The notes beneath the pieces are model-generated. The model saw only the letters and a program-made list of their open reading frames with translations. It was not told the DNA's origin and made no database searches. Below, piece after piece: positions 44,246-54,154 of a stretch of 64,000 bases of DNA (position 1 is its first letter; every line of letters begins with the position of its first letter). This DNA is from Haloplasma contractile SSD-17B. GTDB taxonomy: Bacteria; Bacillota_I; Bacilli_A; Haloplasmatales; Haloplasmataceae. The DNA lies in assembly GCF_000215935.2 (NCBI RefSeq), contig NZ_AFNU02000011.1:1-64000 (forward strand). The letters run 5' to 3'. Made by a program: the position numbers and the translations under genes.

Positions 44246-44746
44246 TTAATATGATTTTGAGATAATTAATTCTACCACTTGTTCAGGAAGTAGGTTACTT
44301 GTATCAATAACATGTGAAGTTTCTCTGTCATTATAACTTTTGATTGATTGTATACTTTGCTCTAGTAATTCATTTATACGCCACTCTGTCTTCATATCAT
44401 TATGCCATCTTTTCGCCAAGGATTCTTTGTCACATATTAGAGAGATATTGTAAATCTCTAAATCTAAATCTGAAACACTAAGCATAATTTTGTTTACTGT
44501 ATTGATACTCATTACCCAACTTAATACAATTTGGTTGCACTCTGAACAATGATAATAATTACGAATCATATGAATGATATTATTAATTGCCATCCCTTTT
44601 GTTTCCTTATTACCAATGAAAGGATGAATATCTATACACCAATCGCCATCGATAAATGCTGTTTTATTAATTGTATTACTTAATAATTTTCCGACAGTTG
44701 TTTTTCCTACACCCATTGGACCAGTGATAAGATATAATTTTTTCAT
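44246..44746 (-). CDS. P-loop kinase-like NTPase (AAA_33)
   Basis: A 166-residue P-loop protein with Walker A GPMGVGKTT near the N terminus, DGDWC, and a lid-like region LAKRWHNDMKTEWR. This is the pattern of small shikimate/gluconate-kinase-like or nucleotide-kinase-like NTPases used for antibiotic or metabolite phosphorylation. The start is taken at 44746 because GGGAGAGGTG lies just before it; an ATG at 44785 would place this ribosome site inside the gene. Substrate unknown. Confidence 0.75.
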   Translation of the reverse strand: MKKLYLITGPMGVGKTTVGKLLSNTINKTAFIDGDWCIDIHPFIGNKETKGMAINNIIHMIRNYYHCSECNQIVLSWVMSINTVNKIMLSVSDLDLEIYNISLICDKESLAKRWHNDMKTEWRINELLEQSIQSIKSYNDRETSHVIDTSNLLPEQVVELIISKSY

Positions 44747-45101
44747 AACTCTCACCTCTCCCTTATAATTTTCTATGTTGAACACAATACTATCATCACT
44801 TAGTTTTCTTTCACATTAATAGTATATTTCAACTAATTTTAAATATTGTTAATTAAATTAGACAGTTGTTGCTTGATAAGTTTGTTTAACCTATCTAATA
44901 AAGAAAAATAGTGACGGAAGAAATAAATGCTATTGTTCCATGCCCGTTACATGTATTCTCTATCGATATGATTCTTAGAAGCCATTCCTTTTGAAATATT
45001 CTATTAAACGCTTCAATCACCCATAACCCACAAATATTAAACTTTATTTGTATTATACCAAAAAGGCACTGCATTAACAGTACCTTTTTGTCTTTATATC
45101 T
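44747..45101. other. Intergenic region upstream of rlmD repeat
   Basis: About 355 bp, AT-rich. It contains the terminator of rlmD (within copy C) and no gene. The right boundary of the accessory region is placed here. Confidence 0.45.
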
Positions 45102-45147
45102 TTATTTTCCTTCACAAACCATAGACACTACACACTCCACATGTGAC
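45052..45147 (-). repeat. rlmD-tail repeat, copy C (in place, with terminator)
   Basis: The 3' codons of rlmD (SHVECVVSMVCEGK-stop) followed by hairpin AAAAAGG-ACTG/CAGT-CCTTTTT and TGGTATAAT. This is the functional version of the module found as copies A and B, and more distantly D and E. The hairpin is the natural rlmD terminator. Confidence 0.85.
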
Positions 45148-46481
45148 GTATGAGGGAACATATCCACAGGCTGCACTTCGCGAATCGCGTACCCACCGTC
45201 TTCTAAAATTCGTAAATCACGTGCTAGTGTTGCTGGGTTACACGATACGTATACCATGCGTGGAATCTGCATTTCAATGATCGTATTAAGTAACGATTCA
45301 TCACACCCTTTACGAGGCGGATCAACGATTAGAGCATTGGCTTCAATCCCTTGCTTACGCCAGTCAGGAATCACAACTTCTGCTTTCCCTAATTCAAAGT
45401 GTGTGTTTTTAAACCCATTAAGCTCTGCATTATACTTTGCATCTTTAATTGCATCTTTTACAACTTCGACTCCGTATACTTTCTTCACACGGTTTGCAGC
45501 GAATAAAGCAATGGTTCCAATTCCACAATAGGCATCAATCAACGTATCTTCTTTTGTTAAATTTGCATACTCTAACGCTTTTTCATATAACACTTTCGTT
45601 TGAACCGGATTAATCTGATAGAATGATCGTGCAGATATTGCAAATTTCACATCACCTATATAATCATAAATATATTCTTGACCATATAAAACAAGTGTCT
45701 CATCACCAAGGATGACATTTGTCTTTTTTGTATTGACATTCTGTACAATTGACTTAATCATCTTAAATTCACTAGAGAGTACATCTACAAAAGGTTCTTT
45801 CTGTAGAAAACGTTTCTTATTAGTTATAAGCGTCACCATGTATTCATTTGTAGCGTGACCCTTGCGTACAATTACATGACGTAAGAAACCTTTATGCTTA
45901 AATTCATTATAAGGTTCAATATCATATTCAGCTGATAACTGACGTATACGATCGATAATTTCATCAGCAGTATCATCCTGAATATCGCAGCGTTCCATGT
46001 TCACAATATCGTGACTTCTTGGTTTATAGAATCCCGCTACGACTTCCCCAGCTTCGGTTAAACCAAACGGTACTTGTGTCTTGTTACGGTACCTCCAAGG
46101 ATCCTCCATACCGATACATGGATTAACGTCTACCTCTAAATGTCCAATTCGTTTTAAGTTGTCCACAACTAGGTCTGTCTTATTTGCTAGTTGTTGTTCG
46201 TAGCTAATGTGTTGGACATTACACCCACCACACTCTTTATAGAGTGAGCAACGTGGTTCGACTCTGTGTTCACTTTCATTTACCACTTCTAATAGTTTTC
46301 CGTATCCAAAGTTCTTTTTTGTTTGTACGACTTTTAACCTGACTGTTTCACCTTGCATAGCACCTTTTATAAATAATGGATAGCCTTTAAATTTAGCTAC
46401 ACCTTCACCTTTATGGGTAATACCGGTTATATCGGCCACTAGTTCTTCATTTTCTTTTACTGGTAATTCACGTTTCGCCAT
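45102..46481 (-). CDS. rlmD: 23S rRNA uracil-C5 methyltransferase (RlmD/RlmCD, TrmA family)
   Basis: A 459-residue RNA methyltransferase that forms 5-methyluridine in 23S rRNA. An N-terminal TRAM domain (about 1-70) precedes an iron-sulfur site with Cys78, Cys84 and Cys87 (CSLYKECGGC) and a later Cys in MERCDIQ. The SAM domain has DAYCGIGTIALFAA and VDPPRKGCDES. The catalytic Cys lies in VYVSCNPATLARDL, and the C terminus ends MFPHTSHVECVVSMV. AGTAGGTG precedes the ATG. In Firmicutes this type is usually RlmCD; the exact uridine is not determined. Its 3' end is the parent of the repeat family in the neighbouring island. Confidence 0.92.
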   Translation of the reverse strand: MAKRELPVKENEELVADITGITHKGEGVAKFKGYPLFIKGAMQGETVRLKVVQTKKNFGYGKLLEVVNESEHRVEPRCSLYKECGGCNVQHISYEQQLANKTDLVVDNLKRIGHLEVDVNPCIGMEDPWRYRNKTQVPFGLTEAGEVVAGFYKPRSHDIVNMERCDIQDDTADEIIDRIRQLSAEYDIEPYNEFKHKGFLRHVIVRKGHATNEYMVTLITNKKRFLQKEPFVDVLSSEFKMIKSIVQNVNTKKTNVILGDETLVLYGQEYIYDYIGDVKFAISARSFYQINPVQTKVLYEKALEYANLTKEDTLIDAYCGIGTIALFAANRVKKVYGVEVVKDAIKDAKYNAELNGFKNTHFELGKAEVVIPDWRKQGIEANALIVDPPRKGCDESLLNTIIEMQIPRMVYVSCNPATLARDLRILEDGGYAIREVQPVDMFPHTSHVECVVSMVCEGK

Positions 46482-46574
46482 TCTTTCACCTACTGTAATA
46501 GTTTATTTTGATGTTTCTATTCTTATTCTACCATAATTCTCACGTTACATGCTACGACATTATAAAATCAAAGT

Positions 46575-46608
46575 AAAAAGAGATGTTAGTTGGTCAACAT
46601 CTCTTTTT
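46575..46608 (-). terminator. Terminator downstream of the split surface gene
   Basis: A 13-bp perfect stem, AAAAAGAGATGTT/AACATCTCTTTTT, with T-rich flanks, 28 bp after the stop at 46636. Confidence 0.9.
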
Positions 46609-46635
46609 AAGTTTCATGTATATTAATTACTATTA

Positions 46636-47937
46636 TTAGTTTAAGTCTAATTCCATTTCATTAGGAACATCTGTAAAGAATCCCTTATGTAATACAACCA
46701 GGTATGTATCAAATTCTTGATTGTTGTAAGTAATTGTATATCGATACCCACCTTCAGGTGTTCTCGTCTCTACAAACTCAGACTCAATTATATTTTCTTC
46801 CTGAATACTATAAAAGTATTCTTGCTTTTTACAAATCACAAATTGTAACTGCTCATCACTTGAAAGTATAACCTTATTCTCACCTTGAGACTGCGTATAA
46901 CCTTCCATTTCATACCCATTATCCTCCGAATTTAATTGGATTAGTTCATTATTAATAGGGAACGCACCGTCTTCAAAATCATATATATTTCGCATCGAAT
47001 ACTTAAAATTACTTAGTTTAAATTTTAAACTATGATCTAAACCTTCATAATTAAGCGTGAAATCTAGTTCAATAGTGTTATCATCGATATCTGTAACGAT
47101 TGATGACCTAAGTGAAGTTGTAGGGGGAGTTCCGCCTTCTTGAGTAATCTGATAATCAATTATATCTACATACTTATTATACACATTTTCAGGAGATATG
47201 CCTCTCTCAAAGTCTTCTAAATCATTAACCTTTAGAGTTCCTTCGATCGTTGCTTTGTCACCGTATTGCTCAAATTTTTTAAGTTTTATTTCAGTTCCTT
47301 CATGTGAAATAGTTTGGTCGATATCTTTTTTAAATTCTCTAGAAACATATGCTGATGAACGATCTAGCCTTATTCTTAATTTTTCCTCTGTCACCTTTTT
47401 AATTTAAAAATCTTCTATCTTCTCCATCACAACTTTAAATTTTATTGATCGATCAACAATTAAAGGCTTATTTAATTCATAATATAATTTAGTTGTATAG
47501 CCATTTCGTTCATAAACGTGATAGTGGGCACCTGACTCTCGGTATAACCTTGATTCTATATTGTGATTCAAAAAACCATCCATATTAACTCTAAGATTCA
47601 TTTCATCTACATTCTTTAGTGTAGCAAAAACATACATCCTACGCTCATCAATAATAACCCCATCAATAGTCATTGATACATCACCGGTAAGTTTAATTTG
47701 TTCATCTACTCTATGACCTTTACCTTCTTTAAATAACTCCTCAACTTTAGTTCCAAGTTCTAGTGAGGGAGGATTTATTATTCTTTTACCAGTAAAAGCA
47801 ATTGCATCAAAGCACTGGAACAATAGAATCCCAATCAGTAATACAAAAATAAAATTTCTACTGTATTTATAGAACTTTCTTAATTTTAGATTTCTTCGCC
47901 CCTTAATAATTACATAATCTCTAACTCTAATTTTCAT
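46636..47937 (-). pseudogene. Anti-sigma/DUF4179-like membrane protein gene split by an ochre codon
   Basis: Two open frames, 47404-47937 (177 codons) and 46636-47394 (252 codons), are in the same frame. Only a TAA at 47404-47406 separates them, with three codons before the GTG of the second. The first starts after GGGGAG, has a cytoplasmic stretch, one membrane segment (FIFVLLIGILLFQCF) and an extracytoplasmic domain. The second is clearly extracytoplasmic in character but has no signal, membrane segment or ribosome site. Together they form one single-pass protein resembling DUF4179/DUF5643 anti-sigma-type proteins. A recent nonsense mutation, or less likely read-through, explains the layout. 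No sigma factor gene is adjacent. Confidence 0.7.
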
Positions 47938-48053
47938 AATACTCTCCCCTTGACAATATAGTTATATACTATTATATCAAATAATTACCACTTTTTTACT
48001 AATATTTTAATATATAACTATATACTTATTCTATTCATTATTGCTTAACCTAA

Positions 48054-48085
48054 AAACCCACGCCAGTAACAACTAGCGTGGGTTT
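48054..48085 (-). terminator. Terminator of the serine dehydratase gene
   Basis: AAACCCACGC pairs perfectly with GCGTGGGTTT, loop of 12 bases, 14 bp after the stop codon. Confidence 0.9.
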
Positions 48086-48098
48086 CATTTCTTATCTC

Positions 48099-49316
48099 TT
48101 ACTCATAACTATAACATCCAGGAATGTACTTAGCGAGACCTCCCATTGATGTCTCTTTATATTGATCTGGTAAGTCTTTTCCTGTTTCACCCATTGTCAC
48201 AATTACTTTATCAAGACTGATAATATGGGTTCCATCTGTTAACATTGAGTACTTCGCTGCATCGATTGCGCGTTTTGCTGCTATTGCATTTCGTTCAATG
48301 CACGGAACCTGTACCAGTCCGTTAACCGGATCGCAAGTCAATCCTAAGTGGTGTTCTAGTCCTATTTCAGCAGCATATTCAATCTGAAGCAGTGTTCCGC
48401 CCATTAGGTACGCAATTGCTCCACCTGCCATACAGCATGCTGAACCAACTTCGCCTTGGCATCCTACTTCTGCTCCTGATATTGATGCATTTTCCTTAAT
48501 TAGGTTCCCAATTAACCCAGCAACGGCTAATGCCTTTATAATTTGTTCATCACTATAGCCGTATACTTGTTGTAAGGCATATAAGGCTCCTGGTAATACA
48601 CCGCTTGCCCCGCATGTTGGCGCAGTGACTACCTTACCTGCTGATGCATTCTCTTCAGATACTGCAAGTGCACAGGAATAGATTAACGTATCGAAATCTT
48701 TAACATCTGATTCCTGATAACGGTCATGCATCATTTTTGAACGGCGTTTAACTTGAAGGGCTCCTGGTAAGCGTCCATCTTTATTAAGGCCGTCTTCGAC
48801 GACTTTTTTCATAACGTTCCAGACATGTTCTAAATAGTTAAGTATTTCTTGTCCTTCTACTTCATATACATATTCCCAAAGTTCAGCATTGTTTTCACGG
48901 CACCAAACCATAATTTGTCTCATTGTATTTAATTTATAGATACGAGCAGTACCTGTTCGTACATCGGTCGATGTCATGACTTCTCCCCCACCTACTGAAA
49001 AGGCTAGATAGTCATCTAACAGGTTATCATCTTGATCGTATGCATAAAAGCGTAATCCATTTGTATGAAACTCATAGACAGTCTCTGGTTTGAATACCAC
49101 TTCTGTACGATCTTTTCCTAACGTTTTATGAATTATATAATCAGTTAAGTGACCAATACCCGTAGCTGCTAAACTACCGTATAAATCAACAACGAATTTT
49201 TCAACTGGTAAATCTTTTGTCTTCTCTAAAAACTGTTTTGCTGCTCGTTGTGGTCCCATAGTGTGAGAACTAGAAGGTCCAAATCCTATTTTGTATAGCT
49301 CTTTTAATGTATCCAT
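48099..49316 (-). CDS. sdaA: L-serine dehydratase, iron-sulfur type, single chain
   Basis: A 405-residue enzyme converting L-serine to pyruvate and ammonia with a [4Fe-4S] cluster. The beta domain comes first (GFGPSSSHTMGPQRAA, DLYGSLAATGIGH), followed by the alpha domain (APTCGASGVLPGAL, SGAEVGCQGEVGSACCMA, GLTCDPVNGLVQVPCIERNA). The Cys residues of these last motifs hold the cluster. It is one chain as in E. coli SdaA, unlike the split SdaAA/SdaAB of Bacillus, and somewhat shorter than the E. coli protein. AAAGGGTGGTG precedes the ATG. It is monocistronic. Confidence 0.95.
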   Translation of the reverse strand: MDTLKELYKIGFGPSSSHTMGPQRAAKQFLEKTKDLPVEKFVVDLYGSLAATGIGHLTDYIIHKTLGKDRTEVVFKPETVYEFHTNGLRFYAYDQDDNLLDDYLAFSVGGGEVMTSTDVRTGTARIYKLNTMRQIMVWCRENNAELWEYVYEVEGQEILNYLEHVWNVMKKVVEDGLNKDGRLPGALQVKRRSKMMHDRYQESDVKDFDTLIYSCALAVSEENASAGKVVTAPTCGASGVLPGALYALQQVYGYSDEQIIKALAVAGLIGNLIKENASISGAEVGCQGEVGSACCMAGGAIAYLMGGTLLQIEYAAEIGLEHHLGLTCDPVNGLVQVPCIERNAIAAKRAIDAAKYSMLTDGTHIISLDKVIVTMGETGKDLPDQYKETSMGGLAKYIPGCYSYE

Positions 49317-49458
49317 TTAGAACACCACCCTTTATAGTAATTTCAATATGTTATATGTCGATCAATGGTTTAATAATAAACCGACTCCTTCTAATTTGTT
49401 TAAAATTTATTTATTGTTCTCATTTCAAATATGTTATAATTAATATTGAGGTGAGCGT

Positions 49459-49809
49459 ATGATTGACGTTATATCAGTTTGTATAGACGGTTTTGAATAT
49501 AAAAAATTTGGTTTAATTACAGAAAACATTGATGATGATTGCTTATTTTTAACTTCAAAATCACAACCCGTTTTAGGGAAAGCAAAGATTGTTAACTATT
49601 TCGAACGTATACATGATACATATACTAATTTAAGCTTTAATCTTTTAAATTCCGCTATTGATTCAGATGATACTGTCTTAATATCTTGGGCGTTTAGAGG
49701 AACAAAGAAATTAGACGATTCATCTATTTCGTTATTCGGTACCTCAGTCGTCCATTTTAATAAAGATAAAAAAGTAAGACATGTTAAATCTACAGTGATC
49801 AATGCATAA
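49459..49809 (+). CDS. SnoaL/NTF2-like protein
   Basis: A 116-residue single-domain protein with the alpha+beta NTF2-like fold: a cavity-forming helix, VLGKAKIVNYFERIHDTYTNLSFNLLN, DTVLISWAFRGTKK, and a final strand FNKDKKVRHVKSTVI. Such proteins act as small isomerases or ligand-binding proteins; the function here is unknown. GAGGTGAG precedes the ATG. It is the only plus-strand gene in this part of the window. Confidence 0.75.
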   Translation: MIDVISVCIDGFEYKKFGLITENIDDDCLFLTSKSQPVLGKAKIVNYFERIHDTYTNLSFNLLNSAIDSDDTVLISWAFRGTKKLDDSSISLFGTSVVHFNKDKKVRHVKSTVINA

Positions 49810-49825
49810 GTTTAATCCTGAGTAT

Positions 49826-49857
49826 AAAGGAATTACCCATCTGGTAGTTCCTTTTTT
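49826..49857 (+). terminator. Terminator of the SnoaL-like gene
   Basis: AAAGGAATTACC pairs with GGTAGTTCCTTT (one mismatch), followed by T residues. It also faces the end of uvrB. Confidence 0.8.
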
Positions 49858-49917
49858 AGTTGCAGTAAACTCACCACATTTATTATATGTAAGAGGTAGT
49901 GGTTGTTACAACTAAAT

Positions 49918-51900
49918 TTAGCCTAGTTCTGTTTTTAACTCAAAAATCACATCTCTTAGTGATGCAGCACGTTCAAAATCAAGTTCTCTTGCTGCCTGTT
50001 TCATTTCTACTTCAAGTTCTTCAATCATATCGCGTTTCTCTTGCTTAGTCATCTTCTTAATTGGTTTGTTGTCAAACGTAATTTTATTATCTTTAACTTC
50101 TGTAGCCTTAATTAAGTCTCGAATCTCTTTATTAATCGTCTTAGGTGTTATTCCATGCGCCTCATTATGTGCTTTTTGTATTTCACGACGTCTGTTTGTT
50201 TCATCAATTGCAATCTGCATAGAATTCGTCATTCGATCTGCATACATAATAACGCGTCCGTTTTCATTACGAGCCGAACGACCAACAGTTTGAATAAGTG
50301 ATCGCTGACTTCTTAGGAATCCTTCTTTATCCGCATCTAAAATGGCAACTAAAGACACCTCTGGAATATCGATTCCTTCACGCAGGAGGTTAATTCCTAC
50401 TACAACGTCATACTTACCAATACGCAAGTCACGAATAATTTCGATTCGTTCTAGTGTTTTAATTTCAGAATGTAGATAGGCAACATTAATTCCAACATCC
50501 TGTAGGTAATCCGTTAGTTTCTCAGACATCTTAATCGTCAACGTTGTAACTAGTACACGTTCATTACGGTCAATACGAACCCTTATTTCATCAAGTAAAT
50601 CATCAATTTGTCCTTCGGATGGTCTTACATCAATAATTGGATCGAGTAATCCCGTAGGACGAATGATTTGTTGAACCGGTTTTGGTACACGTGCAAGTTC
50701 ATAATCACCAGGTGTAGCTGATACATATACTGCTTGATTAATCTTCTTTTCAAATTCACCAAACTGTAACGGTCTATTATCAAGTGCTGATGGTAGCCTG
50801 AATCCAAAGTCTACTAGCGTTGATTTACGAGCACGGTCACCGTTATACATTCCTCTTACCTGTGGGAGCGTTACATGGGACTCGTCTACAACTATTAGCC
50901 AATCCTCTGGAAAGAAATCAAGTAATGTATAAGGAGTTGAGCCAGGTTCCCGTAATGTTAAATGACGCGAATAATTCTCAATTCCATTACAGAATCCCAT
51001 TTCCTTAAGCATCTCTATATCGTAATGCGTACGCTGTTCAATACGCTGGGCTTCAATTAATTTATCTTCTGCCTTAAACTTCTCAATTGTTTCTTCTAAT
51101 TCCTTTTCGATTGCAGTTACGGCACGTTCAATCTTTTCATCACTTGTTACGAAGTGTGAGGCAGGAAATATGGCTACATGCGTTCTGTCTCCTAAAACTT
51201 CACCTGTAACAGAGTCAACCTCACGAATTCGATCAATTTCATCTCCAAAGAATTCAACGCGCATTGCATTGTTTTCATGTGAGGCTGGCATAATTTCGAC
51301 TACATCCCCACGGACTCTAAAGGTCGCACGATGAAAGTCAATATCATTTCGTTCGTACTGAATACGGACAAGTTCCGATAATAAAGTATCACGGTCCATC
51401 TCCATTCCCGTACGAATCGATACGACGAAATTTTTATATTCTTCAGGATCCCCTAAACCATAGATACAGGATACTGAGGAGACGATAATGACATCATTGC
51501 GTTCAAATAACGATGATGTTGCTGAATGTCGTAACTTATCAATTTCATCATTAATTTTTGCATCTTTTTCGATGTAAGTATCTGATGATGGCACATATGC
51601 TTCAGGTTGATAGTAATCATAGTAACTTACAAAGTATTCAACTGCATTTTCAGGAAAGAACTCCTTAAACTCTGAATACAACTGACCTGCTAATGTTTTA
51701 TTGTGCGCTAATATTAACGTTGGTTTATTCACTTGTTTAATTAAATTCGATATTGTAAATGTTTTACCCGTACCTGTTGCACCGAGTAAGATCTGTTCTT
51801 TTTCTCCATTATTAATACCTTCTACTAATTGTTCGATTGCTTTTGGTTGATCTCCGGTTGGTTTATAAGGAGACACTAATTTAAATTCATTTTGTTCCAT
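49918..51900 (-). CDS. uvrB: Excinuclease ABC subunit B
   Basis: A 660-residue UvrB, the damage-verifying helicase-like subunit of nucleotide excision repair. It has Walker [11 protein letters not shown], the beta-hairpin [40 protein letters not shown], helicase motifs RIG...[29 protein letters not shown] and QTVGRSARN, and a C-terminal UVR domain (about 620-660) that binds UvrC. Length matches the family. AGTAGGTGATGAA precedes the ATG. uvrA does not follow within the window; the gene is alone here. Confidence 0.97.
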   Translation of the reverse strand: MEQNEFKLVSPYKPTGDQPKAIEQLVEGINNGEKEQILLGATGTGKTFTISNLIKQVNKPTLILAHNKTLAGQLYSEFKEFFPENAVEYFVSYYDYYQPEAYVPSSDTYIEKDAKINDEIDKLRHSATSSLFERNDVIIVSSVSCIYGLGDPEEYKNFVVSIRTGMEMDRDTLLSELVRIQYERNDIDFHRATFRVRGDVVEIMPASHENNAMRVEFFGDEIDRIREVDSVTGEVLGDRTHVAIFPASHFVTSDEKIERAVTAIEKELEETIEKFKAEDKLIEAQRIEQRTHYDIEMLKEMGFCNGIENYSRHLTLREPGSTPYTLLDFFPEDWLIVVDESHVTLPQVRGMYNGDRARKSTLVDFGFRLPSALDNRPLQFGEFEKKINQAVYVSATPGDYELARVPKPVQQIIRPTGLLDPIIDVRPSEGQIDDLLDEIRVRIDRNERVLVTTLTIKMSEKLTDYLQDVGINVAYLHSEIKTLERIEIIRDLRIGKYDVVVGINLLREGIDIPEVSLVAILDADKEGFLRSQRSLIQTVGRSARNENGRVIMYADRMTNSMQIAIDETNRRREIQKAHNEAHGITPKTINKEIRDLIKATEVKDNKITFDNKPIKKMTKQEKRDMIEELEVEMKQAARELDFERAASLRDVIFELKTELG

Positions 51901-52264
51901 TTCATCACCTACTTAACATCAATTATAATAACATATTAAAGCGTTTTCATCTACCTATTTAATAAAAAGGTTTTGACAATTTTCATTGTAACAAAAAAGC
52001 TCGTATATTGTTATCCTTTTACAGATGATATCGTTTTTATTTTCATATGTTTTCTCATTTTGCTTAATAATTCTTAGTTTCGTTTATTTAGGTGCTTTTC
52101 ATACTTACAATTACAGAAAATAACTTGTATTTTATGAGTCTTTAGTTTGACATTATCCCTATAATTCTGATGCTATGATCAATTTAAATAAAAAAAGCAC
52201 ATCCTCGACTATAAAGTCTAGGACATGCATATGTTATACGTCACTCAATTTATTTTAACCAAAC
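51901..52264. other. Intergenic region upstream of uvrB
   Basis: AT-rich spacer of about 360 bp with the uvrB promoter region and the terminator of the GGDEF-EAL gene at 52197-52228. I see no clear LexA box or other element. Confidence 0.4.
52197..52228 (-). terminator. Terminator of the GGDEF-EAL gene
   Basis: On the minus strand GCATGTCCTAGACT pairs with AGTCGAGGATGTGC (two mismatches) and seven T residues follow. Confidence 0.85.
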
Positions 52265-54154
52265 CTATACCGCTTTTGTTCTTTTTTCATTTTTTAGCTT
52301 TAACTCTGCTAACATTTGTTTAAGTTCATTAATTGGTTTTGGTTTCGATATATAATAGCCCTGTATTTGTTTACAACCTAGCGTTTTTAGCTCGATAAAC
52401 TCTTCTATCTTCTCAACACCTTCACCAATTACTTCCATTTTAAATTCATTTGCTAAATTAAGTATTGTTTTTAACATTTTTTTCTTCTTTATATCTTCAT
52501 TACACATCATAACAAATGATTGATCAATTTTGATTAAATCTAAAGGAAGCTGATATAGGTATCCTAATGATGAGTAACCCGTACCAAAATCATCAACGTA
52601 AATTTTCATTCCTAACCGCTTTATTCTTTCAAGTAGTGCTTCTGAATGTTTAAATTCATCAATAACAACACTTTCTGTTATTTCTAAACTAATTAACTCA
52701 GGTCTTATTCCTGTTTGATCAATAACATCTACAATTTGATCATAAATACTTGGATTTAATAGTTGAATTGGAGAAACATTAATACTAATCGTAAGGGTGT
52801 TATTATTTAACTCCTCTTGCAAAATTAATAGTTTTGAGCAGGCCTCTTCCATAATCCATTTCCCAATTGGAATAATTAAGCCCGTCTCTTCAGTAATAGG
52901 AATAAATTCAGTTGGTTTGATAAGTCCATAATCTGGATGATTCCATCTGATTAATGCCTCAAATCCAGTTACTTCATCGGTTTGCAGGTTATAAATTGGT
53001 TGGTAATAGAGTTCTAGTTGTTCTCTCTCTAAAGCATAATGAAGATCTCGTTCAAGTTTAACATAACGATTATTTCGCTTTTTATACTCATTGCTAAATA
53101 CAACATACCGGTCCTTACCTTGCATTTTAGCCTGATACATAGCTAGGTCTGAGTATTGCAAGTACTCCTCAGGCGTATTATAGTCCTGATCTGCAAAACA
53201 AATCCCAATACTCGCCGTATTAGCAATATAATGCCCTGCTATTTTCACCGGTACTTTTATATTGACTAAAATATGATCTATTAACTCAAACACGGCTTCT
53301 TTATCATCATACTGATCAAGGAGAATAATAAATTCATCTCCACCAAACCGGCTAACTGTTCCCTTATTTTCCATTAGTTGAGTAATTTTATCGACTTGTT
53401 CTTTTAATGCTTGATCCCCTATGTGATGACCTAGCGTATCGTTTATATGCTTAAATTGATCTAAATCAACGAATAAAACCGCAAAATCAAAATCAGGATC
53501 CTCTTTATAATGAGTAATACAGTCTTTAATTTTCTTTAAAATAATATCCCTTTTCGGGAGTCCTGTTAACGAATCATGCGTCGATTTATATTGCAGTGAA
53601 TCATTTAACTGTTTAAGTTCATAACTTAACATCTTATAGTGTTTTGTTTTATCTACTAATGAGTGAATCATTTTAGAAACCAATGTAACAAGTAGGCTGT
53701 TAATAAACGCACCTATTGCTAATCCATGCAATAACTGATCTGGAATGTTAGAGTTATTTGGTTTTAAAAAGAATGTGTAGACATAGGTAGATAATACCAA
53801 ACTCGATATAATTCCAGTATATCTTTTTTGAGAAACAATAATATATAACACTGGTATGAGATAAATATATCTAGATATATATACTATTGATATAGACTGT
53901 ACAACCATATGACTCATGAACAATATAAGTGCACAATACAGTAATAAATCTTTAATGTTATCGTTCTTTAGTATATATGCAACAACTAACATAAATAGGA
54001 ATGCAAAATTAATAAGTAATGACGTAACATTTGAATATGTCATTACACTACTCAAAATAATATAGCCTAAAATAATAACGAATATCCATGGTGTTCCATA
54101 TTTAAACCAATATTTTTGCCAATTCATATAGCCCTCTTTTAATAGTTGATACAT
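52265..54154 (-). CDS. Membrane-bound GGDEF-EAL protein (c-di-GMP turnover)
   Basis: A 629-residue protein. About six transmembrane segments fill residues 15-185, followed by a coiled-coil link and a GGDEF domain with the intact diguanylate cyclase signature RFGGDEF. An EAL domain follows with EALIRWNHP, NVSPIQL, ITESV, DDFGTGYSSLGYL and KIDQSF, the metal and catalytic residues of c-di-GMP phosphodiesterases. Both activities look possible. The start is taken at 54154, just after AAGGGGGGG; a TTG at 54172 would include that site. No adjacent c-di-GMP target is seen. Confidence 0.92.
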   Translation of the reverse strand: MYQLLKEGYMNWQKYWFKYGTPWIFVIILGYIILSSVMTYSNVTSLLINFAFLFMLVVAYILKNDNIKDLLLYCALILFMSHMVVQSISIVYISRYIYLIPVLYIIVSQKRYTGIISSLVLSTYVYTFFLKPNNSNIPDQLLHGLAIGAFINSLLVTLVSKMIHSLVDKTKHYKMLSYELKQLNDSLQYKSTHDSLTGLPKRDIILKKIKDCITHYKEDPDFDFAVLFVDLDQFKHINDTLGHHIGDQALKEQVDKITQLMENKGTVSRFGGDEFIILLDQYDDKEAVFELIDHILVNIKVPVKIAGHYIANTASIGICFADQDYNTPEEYLQYSDLAMYQAKMQGKDRYVVFSNEYKKRNNRYVKLERDLHYALEREQLELYYQPIYNLQTDEVTGFEALIRWNHPDYGLIKPTEFIPITEETGLIIPIGKWIMEEACSKLLILQEELNNNTLTISINVSPIQLLNPSIYDQIVDVIDQTGIRPELISLEITESVVIDEFKHSEALLERIKRLGMKIYVDDFGTGYSSLGYLYQLPLDLIKIDQSFVMMCNEDIKKKKMLKTILNLANEFKMEVIGEGVEKIEEFIELKTLGCKQIQGYYISKPKPINELKQMLAELKLKNEKRTKAV

